Shown here: one piece after another, positions 1 through 7,247 of the stretch
Layout of the letters: each line of letters starts with the position of its first letter
How positions within the stretch are numbered: position 1 is the first letter of the stretch
NCBI GenBank assembly: GCA_027056525.1
Contig: JALUKO010000170.1
Span: forward strand, 1 to 10,642
Reading direction: 5' to 3'
DNA: 10,642 nucleotides
Source: Helicobacteraceae bacterium
GTDB lineage: Bacteria > Campylobacterota > Campylobacteria > Campylobacterales > Sulfurimonadaceae
The notes under the pieces: model-generated
Databases searched by the model: none
Told to the model about the DNA's origin: nothing
What the model saw: the letters and a program-made list of their open reading frames with translations, nothing else
Program-made: the position numbers and the translations under genes

Positions 1-492
1 AGTGAACTTTTGAGTCTTCTTAAAGAAGTCAATGCAAAATGTGCTCTGCTGGAAATTGATGATATCGTACCTATTCAATATGAGCTCCCGGCAGCTCCCT
101 ATGTTGCTTCTGAAAATAAAATACTTGACGTACAAAAGCTTGATCAAGCGATAGCCAAGCTTGAAAACATGTGCGATCTGCTCTTCATTGAGGGAGCAGG
201 TGGTTTATATGTGCCAATAGATGAAAATTATATGATGGTAGATCTTATAGTTCATTATAAAGCCTCAGCTTTGCTTGTAACCCATTGTTCCCTTGGTTGT
301 ATCAACGATACTTTATTGAGTCAAAGGGTATTGGATGAGTATAAAATACCTTACGTTGTCGCCTTTAACTGTCGAGAAAATGACACTGGATTCAAAGATA
401 TTTCAGAACCATATTTTTTACAATCTGAAAAAAAGGTTTTAAAAGTACAAGATGATATTGACACTCTATGTGATGTCTTGTATAATTTATAA
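1..492 (+). CDS. bioD: Dethiobiotin synthetase BioD (3' part; start lies before the window)
   Basis: ATP-dependent dethiobiotin synthetase closes the ureido ring of 7,8-diaminopelargonic acid with CO2, the step before biotin synthase; it is cytosolic. The frame is open from the first base (Ser-Glu-Leu), and about 50 N-terminal residues, including the P-loop, lie outside the window. Visible family motifs are PYVASE after a Pro-rich stretch, FIEGAGGLYVPI (the Glu codon at 190-192 is the conserved Mg/ATP-site acid), then VTHCSLGCINDTLL, matching the LGCIN segment of E. coli BioD, and VVAFNCRE near the C-terminus. A TTG at 10 could start an open frame, but the family match continues upstream, so it is not the real start. 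The next gene, pyrB, begins 19 bases after the stop, suggesting cotranscription. The assignment rests on motifs I recognise. Confidence 0.92.
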   Translation, partial: SELLSLLKEVNAKCALLEIDDIVPIQYELPAAPYVASENKILDVQKLDQAIAKLENMCDLLFIEGAGGLYVPIDENYMMVDLIVHYKASALLVTHCSLGCINDTLLSQRVLDEYKIPYVVAFNCRENDTGFKDISEPYFLQSEKKVLKVQDDIDTLCDVLYNL

Positions 493-511
493 ATTATTTT
501 AAAAGAGAAGC

Positions 512-1387
512 ATGCAACATTTAATTCGTACAGATGACTTTACCATAGAAGAGATCGATGAGATACTGGCAGATGCCAAAAGGTTCAGTGATGGGCGTTT
601 TGATAGAATTCTTCAAGATAAAATTATAATTACTTTGTTCTTTGAAAATTCAACGAGAACAAAAAGTTCATTTGAAATAGCGGCGAAAAGGCTTGGCGCT
701 GAAATAGTACATTTGGATGTCACGAAAAGTAGTACAAAAAAAGGGGAAACTCTTGTAGATACTGCCATGAATCTAGATGCTATGGGACCACATGCCATTA
801 TTGTAAGGCATCAAAATTCAGGGGTGCCAAAAATACTCTCAAACCATACTCGTGCTTCTATCATTAATGCGGGTGATGGTGCTCATGCGCACCCTACACA
901 AGCACTTCTTGATCTTTTTACTTTAAAAGAACATTTTGGTAATCTTCAGGGTAAAACAATAGCAATAGTGGGTGATATAAAAAACTCAAGGGTTGCTAAC
1001 TCAAACATAGAACTCCTAAGCCGTTATGGTATGGAAGTTATCCTGGTTGCCCCTCCTCAGTTTTTACCAAAAACCATACTCAAAACTACCAATAATTTGA
1101 AAGATACCGTAGATGAGGTAGATGCTATTATGAGTTTACGTACTCAAACAGAAAGACACTCCTCTCAGAGCTATGCCTCACTCAAAGACTATGCAAGCGA
1201 TTTTTGTATCACTGAAGAGATCATCGGTGATAGAGATATTATTTTACTGCATCCGGGACCAGTTCACAGAAATATAGATATTAGTGATTCTTTGCTGGCA
1301 GATAAACGCTGCAAGGTGCTTCATCAGGTGGCGAATGGGGTGTCTATTCGAATGGCTGTTTTAAAAAAGTTAATAACTAAAGCATGA
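512..1387 (+). CDS. pyrB: Aspartate carbamoyltransferase catalytic subunit
   Basis: Catalyses carbamoyl phosphate + aspartate to N-carbamoyl-aspartate, the committed step of pyrimidine synthesis. The 291-residue product is slightly shorter than the usual 300-310. The carbamoyl-phosphate loop FFENSTRTKSSFE has S47-T-R-T50, followed by SSTKKGET (73-80) with the mobile-loop lysine, R99-H100, HPTQ (127-130), the GDIKNSRV segment of the aspartate domain, LRTQTER, and HPGPVHR from 247. All catalytic motifs look intact. A purine-rich AGAGAAG stands only one or two bases before the ATG, an unusually tight ribosome-binding site, but the family match begins right at this Met. No regulatory subunit PyrI is present in the window. 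The stop overlaps the pabB start as ATGA, so the two are probably translationally coupled. Confidence 0.97.
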   Translation: MQHLIRTDDFTIEEIDEILADAKRFSDGRFDRILQDKIIITLFFENSTRTKSSFEIAAKRLGAEIVHLDVTKSSTKKGETLVDTAMNLDAMGPHAIIVRHQNSGVPKILSNHTRASIINAGDGAHAHPTQALLDLFTLKEHFGNLQGKTIAIVGDIKNSRVANSNIELLSRYGMEVILVAPPQFLPKTILKTTNNLKDTVDEVDAIMSLRTQTERHSSQSYASLKDYASDFCITEEIIGDRDIILLHPGPVHRNIDISDSLLADKRCKVLHQVANGVSIRMAVLKKLITKA

Positions 1388-2322
1388 GTTTTGAAGAGCT
1401 AAACAAACTTGGTTCACAGCGTATTGCATTTTTATTTGTCTGTGATTTTAAAGCACAAAATATAGAAGTCGTGCCTTTAAAAGATATCCAAAACAGTGAT
1501 ATTAGCTACGCCATCAATGAGAACTATGCTCTTCATACACACCCTCACGCTCTAAAAAAAATCCCTGTCCCTTTTGTGGAGTATGAAAAAAAATTCTTAA
1601 AGATTATAGAAAAAATAAAATCTGGTGAAACCTATCTTCTTAATTTGACACAACAAACAAAAATAAAAACAGATTTGAGTTTAGATGAAATATATAATTG
1701 TGCCAATGCGCACTATAAGCTTAAATATAAAGAGAAATTTGTTTGTTTCTCCCCTGAAACATTTATAAAAATACAGAATAATACCATACATACTTACCCT
1801 ATGAAAGGAACTATTGATGCATCACTCGCAAATGCCAAAGAGCAGATTTTGGCAAATGAAAAAGAGATGGCAGAACATGTTATGGTCGTTGATCTTTTAA
1901 GAAACGATCTCTCAATAGTCTCTACTCATGTAGAAGTTGAAAAATTTAGATTTATCAAGCAGATAGAAGCGGGTGATAAAAACTTACTGCAGGTTGTCTC
2001 CCATATTAGCGGTAGGTTAAATGATGATTGGCATTCAGAGATAGGAAGTATTTTAAAGTCACTTTTGCCGGCAGGAAGTATCAGTGGTGCTCCAAAGAGA
2101 AAAACTGTACAAATTATAGAAGAGACGGAAGGCTATGAAAGAGGTTTTTTCAGTGGAGTTTTTGGTGTGTATGACGGTAAAAGCCTTGACAGTGGGGTGA
2201 TGATCCGTTTTATTGAAAAAACAGAAGATGGCTATATATATAAAAGTGGTGGAGGCATAACGCTTGATAGTGATGCCCAAAGTGAATATAATGAACTTTT
2301 AGATAAAATATACCTGCCATAA
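1384..2322 (+). CDS. pabB: Aminodeoxychorismate synthase component I (PabB, short form)
   Basis: Chorismate-binding enzyme that, with a PabA glutaminase, makes 4-amino-4-deoxychorismate for folate synthesis. The 312 residues cover the chorismate-utilising domain but little of the N-terminal subdomain, so it is much shorter than E. coli PabB (about 450). Motifs: GETYLLNLTQ (81-90), YPMKGT (138-143), DLLRNDL (170-176), PAGSISGAPK (229-238), GGGI (289-292) and E301/E304/K308 at the C-terminal metal site. Lys141 in P-x-KGT is the residue that marks PabB; anthranilate synthase (TrpE) has a small residue there, so TrpE is unlikely. PabA and the PabC lyase are not encoded in this window and no lyase domain is fused. 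The ATG overlaps the pyrB stop by four bases and there is no strong Shine-Dalgarno, which fits coupled translation. Confidence 0.93.
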   Translation: MSFEELNKLGSQRIAFLFVCDFKAQNIEVVPLKDIQNSDISYAINENYALHTHPHALKKIPVPFVEYEKKFLKIIEKIKSGETYLLNLTQQTKIKTDLSLDEIYNCANAHYKLKYKEKFVCFSPETFIKIQNNTIHTYPMKGTIDASLANAKEQILANEKEMAEHVMVVDLLRNDLSIVSTHVEVEKFRFIKQIEAGDKNLLQVVSHISGRLNDDWHSEIGSILKSLLPAGSISGAPKRKTVQIIEETEGYERGFFSGVFGVYDGKSLDSGVMIRFIEKTEDGYIYKSGGGITLDSDAQSEYNELLDKIYLP

Positions 2323-2342
2323 ATAATAGAGAGTCATGCACA

Positions 2343-3743
2343 ATGAAAATAAAGTTAAATAAAATTTTTACAAGCGGATGGGACTTTGAAGCATCTGAAC
2401 TGGATCTAAAAAGCAGATTTCAAATGGTAAACATTGCTTTGATACTCTCAAGCTTTGCGTTTATGTATGGTATTGTCGTAAATATCATATATGATATAGA
2501 TGGTTATGTTCCGTTAGAGACTTTTTTACTTTTTATGAATGTCGTGATGTTTTTTGCATTGAGAAAATTTCGTGAAGTATTTGAATTAGTTGCTACTGTT
2601 ATTACGGCACAATGTACAGTACTGCTTCTTTATATCATGTACACGAGTGATCCGGAGTCCATGAAGCACACGTGGCTTTTTACCTACCTAATAGTTTTAC
2701 TTTATTTTCAAAAAAGACGCAGCGGTATTTATTGGTTTATTTTTATGGTTGTTATGTTACTTATAGCGCCATTACAAACCTTTATAGATGTACAATTTAC
2801 TTTTTTTCAAGTCTCTTATATCGTCGTCGTTTTGCTCATTGTAAGTATTATTATTTATTTTTACCAGATTAAAATGAATGAGGCGCGTGATCTGATTTTA
2901 CAACAGCAGGATATGCTTTTAAACTTTAATACAGAGCTTGAAAAACTGGTGAAAGAGAAAACAACAAAGTTGATTGAACTTAATGAATCTTTGGAGATGA
3001 AAGTTCAGGAAAAAATAGATGAGCTTATACAAAAAGATAAACTTTTAAGTGTGCAGGCCAAACAAGCAGTGATGGGTGAGATGATCAGTATGATAGCACA
3101 TCAGTGGAGACAACCCCTCTCAACTATAACATTGCAGATATCAAATTTACAATTTAGAAGACTACTGGGTGAAGAGATCGATGATGAAGAGATCGATACG
3201 ACCCTTATTGAGATCAGTGATAATATAATGTATCTTTCTCAAACCATAGATGATTTTCAAACCTATTTCCATCCAAATAAAGAATCTTCTGAAATTGAAG
3301 TGCATGAATTACTGCGAAGAGCTGTTAACTTTACACTGCCAAGACTCAAAGAAACAAATATTGATATCACTATAAAAAAAGAGGAAGATGTATATATCAG
3401 AACGTATATCAATGAGTTGATTCAGGTTATTTTGAATATTGTAAATAATGCTATTGATGCTTTTAAAACAACGAATAAGGCAGATTTAAGGGTGATAATC
3501 AGTGTAGAAGAGTTCCAAAATAAGATTATTATATCGATTGAAGATAATGCCACCGGCATAACGGAAAAAAATCTGCCACATATATTTGAACCATATTTCA
3601 GTACAAAAGGTAAAAATGGTACAGGGCTTGGTTTATATATGAGTCAAATGATAGTGCAAAAACAATTTAATGGTGAGATCAGCGTGCAAAATCTTGGAGA
3701 CGGTGTTATTTTTAAAGTTGAGATTCCAAAAAATATCTTTTAA
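2343..3743 (+). CDS. Membrane-bound sensor histidine kinase, orphan
   Basis: Predicted sensor kinase of 466 residues. The N-terminal half has about six hydrophobic segments (roughly 29-50, 57-74, 80-100, 108-122, 128-147, 155-175) with short loops and no large periplasmic domain, so it may sense something in the membrane or work through a partner. A charged coiled-coil linker follows (about 180-240), then the H-box IAHQWRQPLS with phospho-acceptor His253. The ATPase domain has an N-box (VILNIVNNAIDA, 362-373), G1 box DNATGI (401-406), F-box IFEPYFS (414-420) and G2 box GTGLGL (426-431). All catalytic boxes are present, so it should autophosphorylate. AGAGAG stands nine bases before the ATG. 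No receiver domain is fused and no response regulator is encoded nearby; the stop abuts the next gene. The signal and the partner cannot be read from the sequence. Confidence 0.93.
   Translation: MKIKLNKIFTSGWDFEASELDLKSRFQMVNIALILSSFAFMYGIVVNIIYDIDGYVPLETFLLFMNVVMFFALRKFREVFELVATVITAQCTVLLLYIMYTSDPESMKHTWLFTYLIVLLYFQKRRSGIYWFIFMVVMLLIAPLQTFIDVQFTFFQVSYIVVVLLIVSIIIYFYQIKMNEARDLILQQQDMLLNFNTELEKLVKEKTTKLIELNESLEMKVQEKIDELIQKDKLLSVQAKQAVMGEMISMIAHQWRQPLSTITLQISNLQFRRLLGEEIDDEEIDTTLIEISDNIMYLSQTIDDFQTYFHPNKESSEIEVHELLRRAVNFTLPRLKETNIDITIKKEEDVYIRTYINELIQVILNIVNNAIDAFKTTNKADLRVIISVEEFQNKIIISIEDNATGITEKNLPHIFEPYFSTKGKNGTGLGLYMSQMIVQKQFNGEISVQNLGDGVIFKVEIPKNIF
3171..3197 (+). repeat. Short in-frame tandem duplication in the kinase gene
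   Basis: The 12-base string GAAGAGATCGAT occurs at 3171-3182 and again at 3186-3197, separated by GAT, so a 15-base unit is present 1.8 times. It encodes Glu-Glu-Ile-Asp-Asp-Glu-Glu-Ile-Asp (residues 277-285), in the expected turn between the two helices of the dimerisation and histidine-phosphotransfer domain. Confidence 0.8.
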
Positions 3744-4424
3744 ATGAAGTCCTCGCTTACACTACTCTTTGGCAGTATTGTATATATTTTGTATCTTATA
3801 TATCAATCTTTTACTTTTGCAGAATATATAGGTTTTTTGAATTTTCATATAACTCCTCTTGGACTAGTGTTTCTTTTGCTCGGGGTGTTGAGTCTGTTTT
3901 TTTATGTGCTGTTTTTATATAAGCCACATCTGTTTTGTTCACCACGCAATATATGGGAAGTGTTTGCTCTTCATGTTTTTGTGAGTGTCTCACTGCTTTA
4001 TACGGGGGATTATTTTTATACTCTGGCTTTACAGTTTTTATTTGTTATGACCCTTCTTAGAAGTAGGCGAATAACTTTGTATACCTATCTGCTTTTTATT
4101 TTTATTGCATTGTTGCTAATATTTGCCAGCTACCCATTTTTGTATTTTTTAGTAATCCTTGCAACTATTTACTTTATTTTGAGTCGAGAGATATTTTTTC
4201 AATTGTATGAGATACAGATATTTGCAACATTAAGTTTGTGTTGTGGAGTAGTGTATTGGTATATGCAAGAGTTTATCTATCAAGTCTATATTTGGAGTGA
4301 TATCGTTGATAGGGTACATTTTATGAGTAGCGAGATATTTTTTATGTTAAGTGTACTTCAAATATTGACTTTGAGTTTTATAATAAAAAAATATAAAGAT
4401 ATTAATCTTTTTAAAAAAAAATGA
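3744..4424 (+). CDS. Polytopic membrane protein of unknown function, coupled to the kinase
   Basis: I do not recognise this 226-residue protein. It is almost wholly hydrophobic, with about seven or eight candidate membrane segments (near 4-22, 37-59, 71-87, 88-105, 110-128, 131-146, 156-176, 196-213), is rich in Phe, Tyr and Leu, and ends in a Lys-rich tail (IIKKYKDINLFKKK) likely to be cytoplasmic. There are no Walker, heme-binding CxxCH or other catalytic motifs; Cys at 65, 166 and 167 are the only cysteines. Its ATG begins at the base after the kinase TAA and no Shine-Dalgarno is visible, so translation probably depends on ribosomes finishing the kinase gene. The arrangement suggests a shared role with the kinase, for example an accessory sensor or signal-transfer subunit, but this is inference from position only. 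The long open frame and membrane pattern support a real gene. Confidence 0.8.
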   Translation: MKSSLTLLFGSIVYILYLIYQSFTFAEYIGFLNFHITPLGLVFLLLGVLSLFFYVLFLYKPHLFCSPRNIWEVFALHVFVSVSLLYTGDYFYTLALQFLFVMTLLRSRRITLYTYLLFIFIALLLIFASYPFLYFLVILATIYFILSREIFFQLYEIQIFATLSLCCGVVYWYMQEFIYQVYIWSDIVDRVHFMSSEIFFMLSVLQILTLSFIIKKYKDINLFKKK

Positions 4425-4436
4425 GAATTATTGGGA

Positions 4437-4442
4437 TATAAT
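4437..4442 (+). promoter_or_regulatory. -10 box of the tal-pilT promoter
   Basis: A perfect TATAAT lies 24 bases before the tal ATG and 12 bases after the previous stop codon. The DNA before it is a long A/T-rich stretch with no -35 element, the usual pattern of vegetative promoters in Campylobacterota. Transcription would begin near 4449-4451, giving a leader of roughly 16-18 bases that includes the TAGG ribosome-binding site. Confidence 0.7.
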
Positions 4443-4466
4443 AGACGAAAATTATTAGGTTGGTGT

Positions 4467-5447
4467 ATGTATATAAAAGATTTAAAGTTTTCTTTGTGGG
4501 CAGATTTTATAGAGAGAGATTATCTCGATAAAGAGTTTAAGAATTTAATTAACGATGGAATAATCAACGGGGCTACTTCAAACCCTGCGATATTTAAAAA
4601 TGCTATTTTAAACTCACCTGCATATAAACAACAATTAGAAAATTTAAACTCTTTGAGTGCAAAAGAAAAATATGAAGCAGTAGCGATTTACGATATTCAA
4701 AAAGCAGCAGATATTTTAAAACCACTTTATGACAGACAAGATGATGGCTATGTAAGCATAGAAGTTGATCCTTTTTTATGTGACGATGCAGAGGCAACTA
4801 TCGCAGAGGGCAAAAGGCTTTTTCAAACTATTGGCAGAGAAAATGTTATGATTAAAGTACCGGCAACAACTGCCGGATATCACGCTATGCAAGAGTTGGT
4901 AGCTTCTGAAATTCCGGTGAATGCTACACTCATTTTTTCTAAAGAACAAGCGCTCTCATGTGCCGGGGCTTTTGAAAAAGGGCTGCAACGAAGTTCTAAA
5001 AATGTTGACACGGTTATCAGCATATTTGTAAGTAGAATCGACCGTGCACTTGATAGTGAGCTTCAAAAACATGGCATTGCAACAGCGTTGAGCGGTATAT
5101 ATAACACGGCTGATATCTATGAAGCCATAGAGCAAAAAAATGTTCAAGGGTGTAGAGCACTCTTTGCAAGTACCGGGGTGAAAGATGACTCTTTGCCTGC
5201 GCATTATTATGTAGAAAAGCTTTTAGCCTACAACAGTGTAAATACTGCCCCTGTAGATACTATAAAAGCTTTCTACAAAGCCGCAAAGAAAGAAAAGGCA
5301 TTGCCAATAGCTCAGCCGATTATTAGGGAGCATTTCCAGAAAATTCAAAATGCCGGCATAGACTTTGATAAGGTCGTGCAAAGGCAGATAGACGATGGAT
5401 TGCAAGCTTTTAAAGATGCATTTAAAGATATACTGGAGGCGCTGTAA
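4467..5447 (+). CDS. tal: Transaldolase
   Basis: Transfers a dihydroxyacetone unit between sugar phosphates (sedoheptulose 7-phosphate + glyceraldehyde 3-phosphate to erythrose 4-phosphate + fructose 6-phosphate) in the non-oxidative pentose phosphate pathway. The 326-residue product shows GATSNPAIF (35-43), DGYVSIEVDP (93-102), NVMIKVPAT with the Schiff-base lysine K130, VNATLIFS (141-148), the ISIFVSRID segment (184-192) and FASTGVKD (233-240), all typical of the family. The start chosen is the ATG at 4467, with TAGG at 4456-4459 seven bases upstream. The frame is open back to a TTG at 4431, but that codon lies upstream of the promoter -10 box, so a protein starting there would not be made from this promoter. 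The stop overlaps the pilT ATG by one base. Confidence 0.96.
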   Translation: MYIKDLKFSLWADFIERDYLDKEFKNLINDGIINGATSNPAIFKNAILNSPAYKQQLENLNSLSAKEKYEAVAIYDIQKAADILKPLYDRQDDGYVSIEVDPFLCDDAEATIAEGKRLFQTIGRENVMIKVPATTAGYHAMQELVASEIPVNATLIFSKEQALSCAGAFEKGLQRSSKNVDTVISIFVSRIDRALDSELQKHGIATALSGIYNTADIYEAIEQKNVQGCRALFASTGVKDDSLPAHYYVEKLLAYNSVNTAPVDTIKAFYKAAKKEKALPIAQPIIREHFQKIQNAGIDFDKVVQRQIDDGLQAFKDAFKDILEAL

Positions 5448-6646
5448 TGAGTACAAATGAAGGACCAAATTATGTTGATGTTTCAAAACTTACTTTTGAG
5501 CAATTAAAAAAAGTTAGAGGATATCTGAAGAAGATGATAGAGCATGGAGGGAGTGACCTCCATATCAAAGCAAACTCTGTTATTCGAGCTCGTATCAACG
5601 GAAGTATCGTTCAATTTGCCGGTGGGATATTCTCAAAGCCGGACGCCTTAACATTTGCAAAAGAGCTTCTTAAGGGACGTTTTGCTGAGCTTGTTGAAAA
5701 AAAAGAGGTTGACCTTGTGTACCCTTTTGATGAGAGAAATCGCTTTCGTGTAAATATTTTCTTTCAGATGGATGGTGTTTCTGCGGTATTTCGTGTTATC
5801 CCGGTTAAAATTCCAAATTTTGAAGATCTTCATCTGCCTCCGGTACTAAAAACATTTACTAAAAAAGAGAGAGGGCTTGTTCTTGTCACAGGGGTGACTG
5901 GTAGTGGTAAGTCAACAACACTTGCAACACTTATCAATGAGATTAACCTGACTCAAAAAAAGCATATTATTACGATTGAAGATCCTATTGAGTTTGTGCA
6001 TAAAGATAGAAGTTGTATTATCAATCAACGCTCGGTTGGACAAGACACTCTCTCTTTTGGCGGAGCATTGAAAGCTGCCTTACGTGAGGATCCCGATATT
6101 ATTTTAGTTGGGGAGATGCGTGATCGTGAAACGATCAATCTGGCCCTTCATGCGGCTGATACGGGACACCTTGTGTTCTCAACCTTACATACCATTGATG
6201 CAAAAGAAACAATCAACCGTATAATTGCGACATTTCCGACAGAGGAACAAAACCGTGTCAGACTTTCTCTTGCGGGAGTGCTGCAGGGTGTTATTTCACA
6301 AAGACTTATCCCTACTATTGACGGTGGACGTCGTGCGGCTATGGAAATATTGGTGAGAACACCGACTATTGAGAAGCTGATCATGGAAAATCGTGACTAT
6401 GAGATACGTGATACAATCGAGAAAGGGCGTGAACACTATAAGTCACAAAGTTTTGATCAGGCTATTTTAGACCTTTATAATGACGGTGTTATTACAAAAG
6501 AAAAAGCAAAAGACAATGCTACAAGTGCATCTGATTTAGAACTTAGAATCAGTGGGCTGACAAGCGGAAAGGTCTCTGATAAAAGTATGCAGAGTACTAA
6601 CGGGGAAGATTTAAGCAAAAGTGATGATATCTTTGATCTTAAATAG
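5447..6646 (+). CDS. pilT: Type IV pilus retraction ATPase PilT
   Basis: Hexameric cytoplasmic ATPase that powers pilus disassembly and twitching motility. The 399 residues include the N-terminal GGSDLHIK motif (34-41), Walker A GVTGSGKST (149-157), Asp box IITIEDPIEF (174-183), Walker B IILVGEMRD (218-226) and His box HLVFSTLHT (241-249). It continues into LIMENRDYEIRDTI, in the place of the PilT AIRNLIRE-type motif, and SFDQAILDLYNDGVI, a PilT signature not expected in PilB-type extension ATPases. It is longer than the usual 344 or so: about 20 extra N-terminal residues and a polar Ser/Asp-rich tail (about 359-399). The strong TGGAGG at 5434-5439 sits seven bases before the ATG, which overlaps the tal stop. 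No other pilus gene is in the window. PilU is an alternative name that motifs alone cannot fully exclude. Confidence 0.93.
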   Translation: MSTNEGPNYVDVSKLTFEQLKKVRGYLKKMIEHGGSDLHIKANSVIRARINGSIVQFAGGIFSKPDALTFAKELLKGRFAELVEKKEVDLVYPFDERNRFRVNIFFQMDGVSAVFRVIPVKIPNFEDLHLPPVLKTFTKKERGLVLVTGVTGSGKSTTLATLINEINLTQKKHIITIEDPIEFVHKDRSCIINQRSVGQDTLSFGGALKAALREDPDIILVGEMRDRETINLALHAADTGHLVFSTLHTIDAKETINRIIATFPTEEQNRVRLSLAGVLQGVISQRLIPTIDGGRRAAMEILVRTPTIEKLIMENRDYEIRDTIEKGREHYKSQSFDQAILDLYNDGVITKEKAKDNATSASDLELRISGLTSGKVSDKSMQSTNGEDLSKSDDIFDLK

Positions 6647-6676
6647 TTTTTTAACTGGTTTTAAAGCTTAAATAAG

Positions 6677-6682
6677 TATAAT
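6677..6682 (+). promoter_or_regulatory. -10 box of the rplY-pth promoter
   Basis: A perfect TATAAT lies 26 bases before the rplY ATG, in the 62-base gap after pilT. No convincing -35 is present at 16-18 bases upstream. Predicted transcription start is near 6689-6691, giving a leader of about 20 bases with AAGGA at 6698-6702. Confidence 0.75.
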
Positions 6683-6691
6683 TGCGCAATT
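6680..6691. repeat. Perfect 12-bp palindrome at the rplY transcription start region
   Basis: AATTGCGCAATT reads the same on both strands. It overlaps the last three bases of the -10 box and runs to the expected +1. Its GC core stands out in AT-rich surroundings. It could be a repressor half-site pair or only the initial transcribed region of a strong promoter; the sequence alone does not decide. Confidence 0.6.
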
Positions 6692-6708
6692 TTATTTAAG
6701 GATTTAGT

Positions 6709-7245
6709 ATGTTAGAAGGCATAATTAGAGAGAGTATTGGCAAGCGTGGAACAAAAGCGCTTCGTAAAGATGGTTATCTAATTGCAAACATCTATGGAAA
6801 AGGTCTTGAGAATATCAATGCTGCATTCAAAGAAAATGAATATATCCGTACTGTTCGTAATAAAGATACTTTAGCATTCCCGGTTAAGGTTGGAGATAAA
6901 GAGATGAACGTAGTTGTTCAGTCTTATGAATCACACCCTGTAACTGCAAAACTTTTACACGTTGATCTAATGGTAGCACAACCTAATGTCGTAACTCACT
7001 ATAATATACCTGTAGAACCTGTAGGTGATGCAATTGGTGTAAAAAACAAAGGTATGGTGAATGTATCAAAAACTCGTTTAAGAGTAAAAGCAAAAATTGA
7101 AGATCTTCCAAAATCAATTGTTATCGATGTAACTGATATGGATGTTGGTGATGCCAAACTGATCCGTGATATCGCTACTACTGAAAATGTAAAATTTACA
7201 GATGCAGACCGTGTTGCTGTATTAAGTATTATTAAAGCAAAATAA
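6709..7245 (+). CDS. rplY: 50S ribosomal protein L25 / general stress protein Ctc
   Basis: Binds 5S rRNA in the large ribosomal subunit. The 178-residue product is the long CTC/TL5 form: an N-terminal L25 domain (about 1-90; start MLEGIIRESIGKRGTK, then YGKGLE, and VVQSYESHPVTAKLLHVDL closing the domain) and a C-terminal TL5-type beta domain (about 91-178). The short 95-residue form of E. coli lacks the second domain. AAGGA at 6698-6702 lies six bases before the ATG, and a clear -10 box precedes it. The next gene, pth, starts two bases after the stop, so both are probably cotranscribed, a common pairing that links ribosome function and peptidyl-tRNA recycling. Confidence 0.97.
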   Translation: MLEGIIRESIGKRGTKALRKDGYLIANIYGKGLENINAAFKENEYIRTVRNKDTLAFPVKVGDKEMNVVVQSYESHPVTAKLLHVDLMVAQPNVVTHYNIPVEPVGDAIGVKNKGMVNVSKTRLRVKAKIEDLPKSIVIDVTDMDVGDAKLIRDIATTENVKFTDADRVAVLSIIKAK

Positions 7246-7247
7246 TC

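Noticed and set aside
401..406. Kinase G1 box reading DNATGI rather than DNGGGI (residues 401-406) as a sign of a dead kinase
   Set aside because: The first Asp, the Asn and the later Gly are present and the N, F and G2 boxes are intact; variation at the middle positions is common in active kinases. The numbers here are residue positions of the protein encoded at 2343-3743.
2672..2872. Plus-strand open frame of 66 codons inside the kinase gene
   Set aside because: It is a frame-shifted reading of the kinase membrane helices, with no separate ribosome-binding site or motif.
4395..4412. Hairpin AAAGAT-ATTA-ATCTTT followed by Ts, as a possible terminator of the kinase operon
   Set aside because: The stem is six pairs with only one G-C pair, it lies inside the coding sequence of the membrane protein, and the T run is short. 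Too weak to call an intrinsic terminator.
5223..5486. Minus-strand open frame of 87 codons across the tal-pilT junction
   Set aside because: It is antisense to the tal 3' end and pilT start, both strongly supported, and has no recognisable motif.
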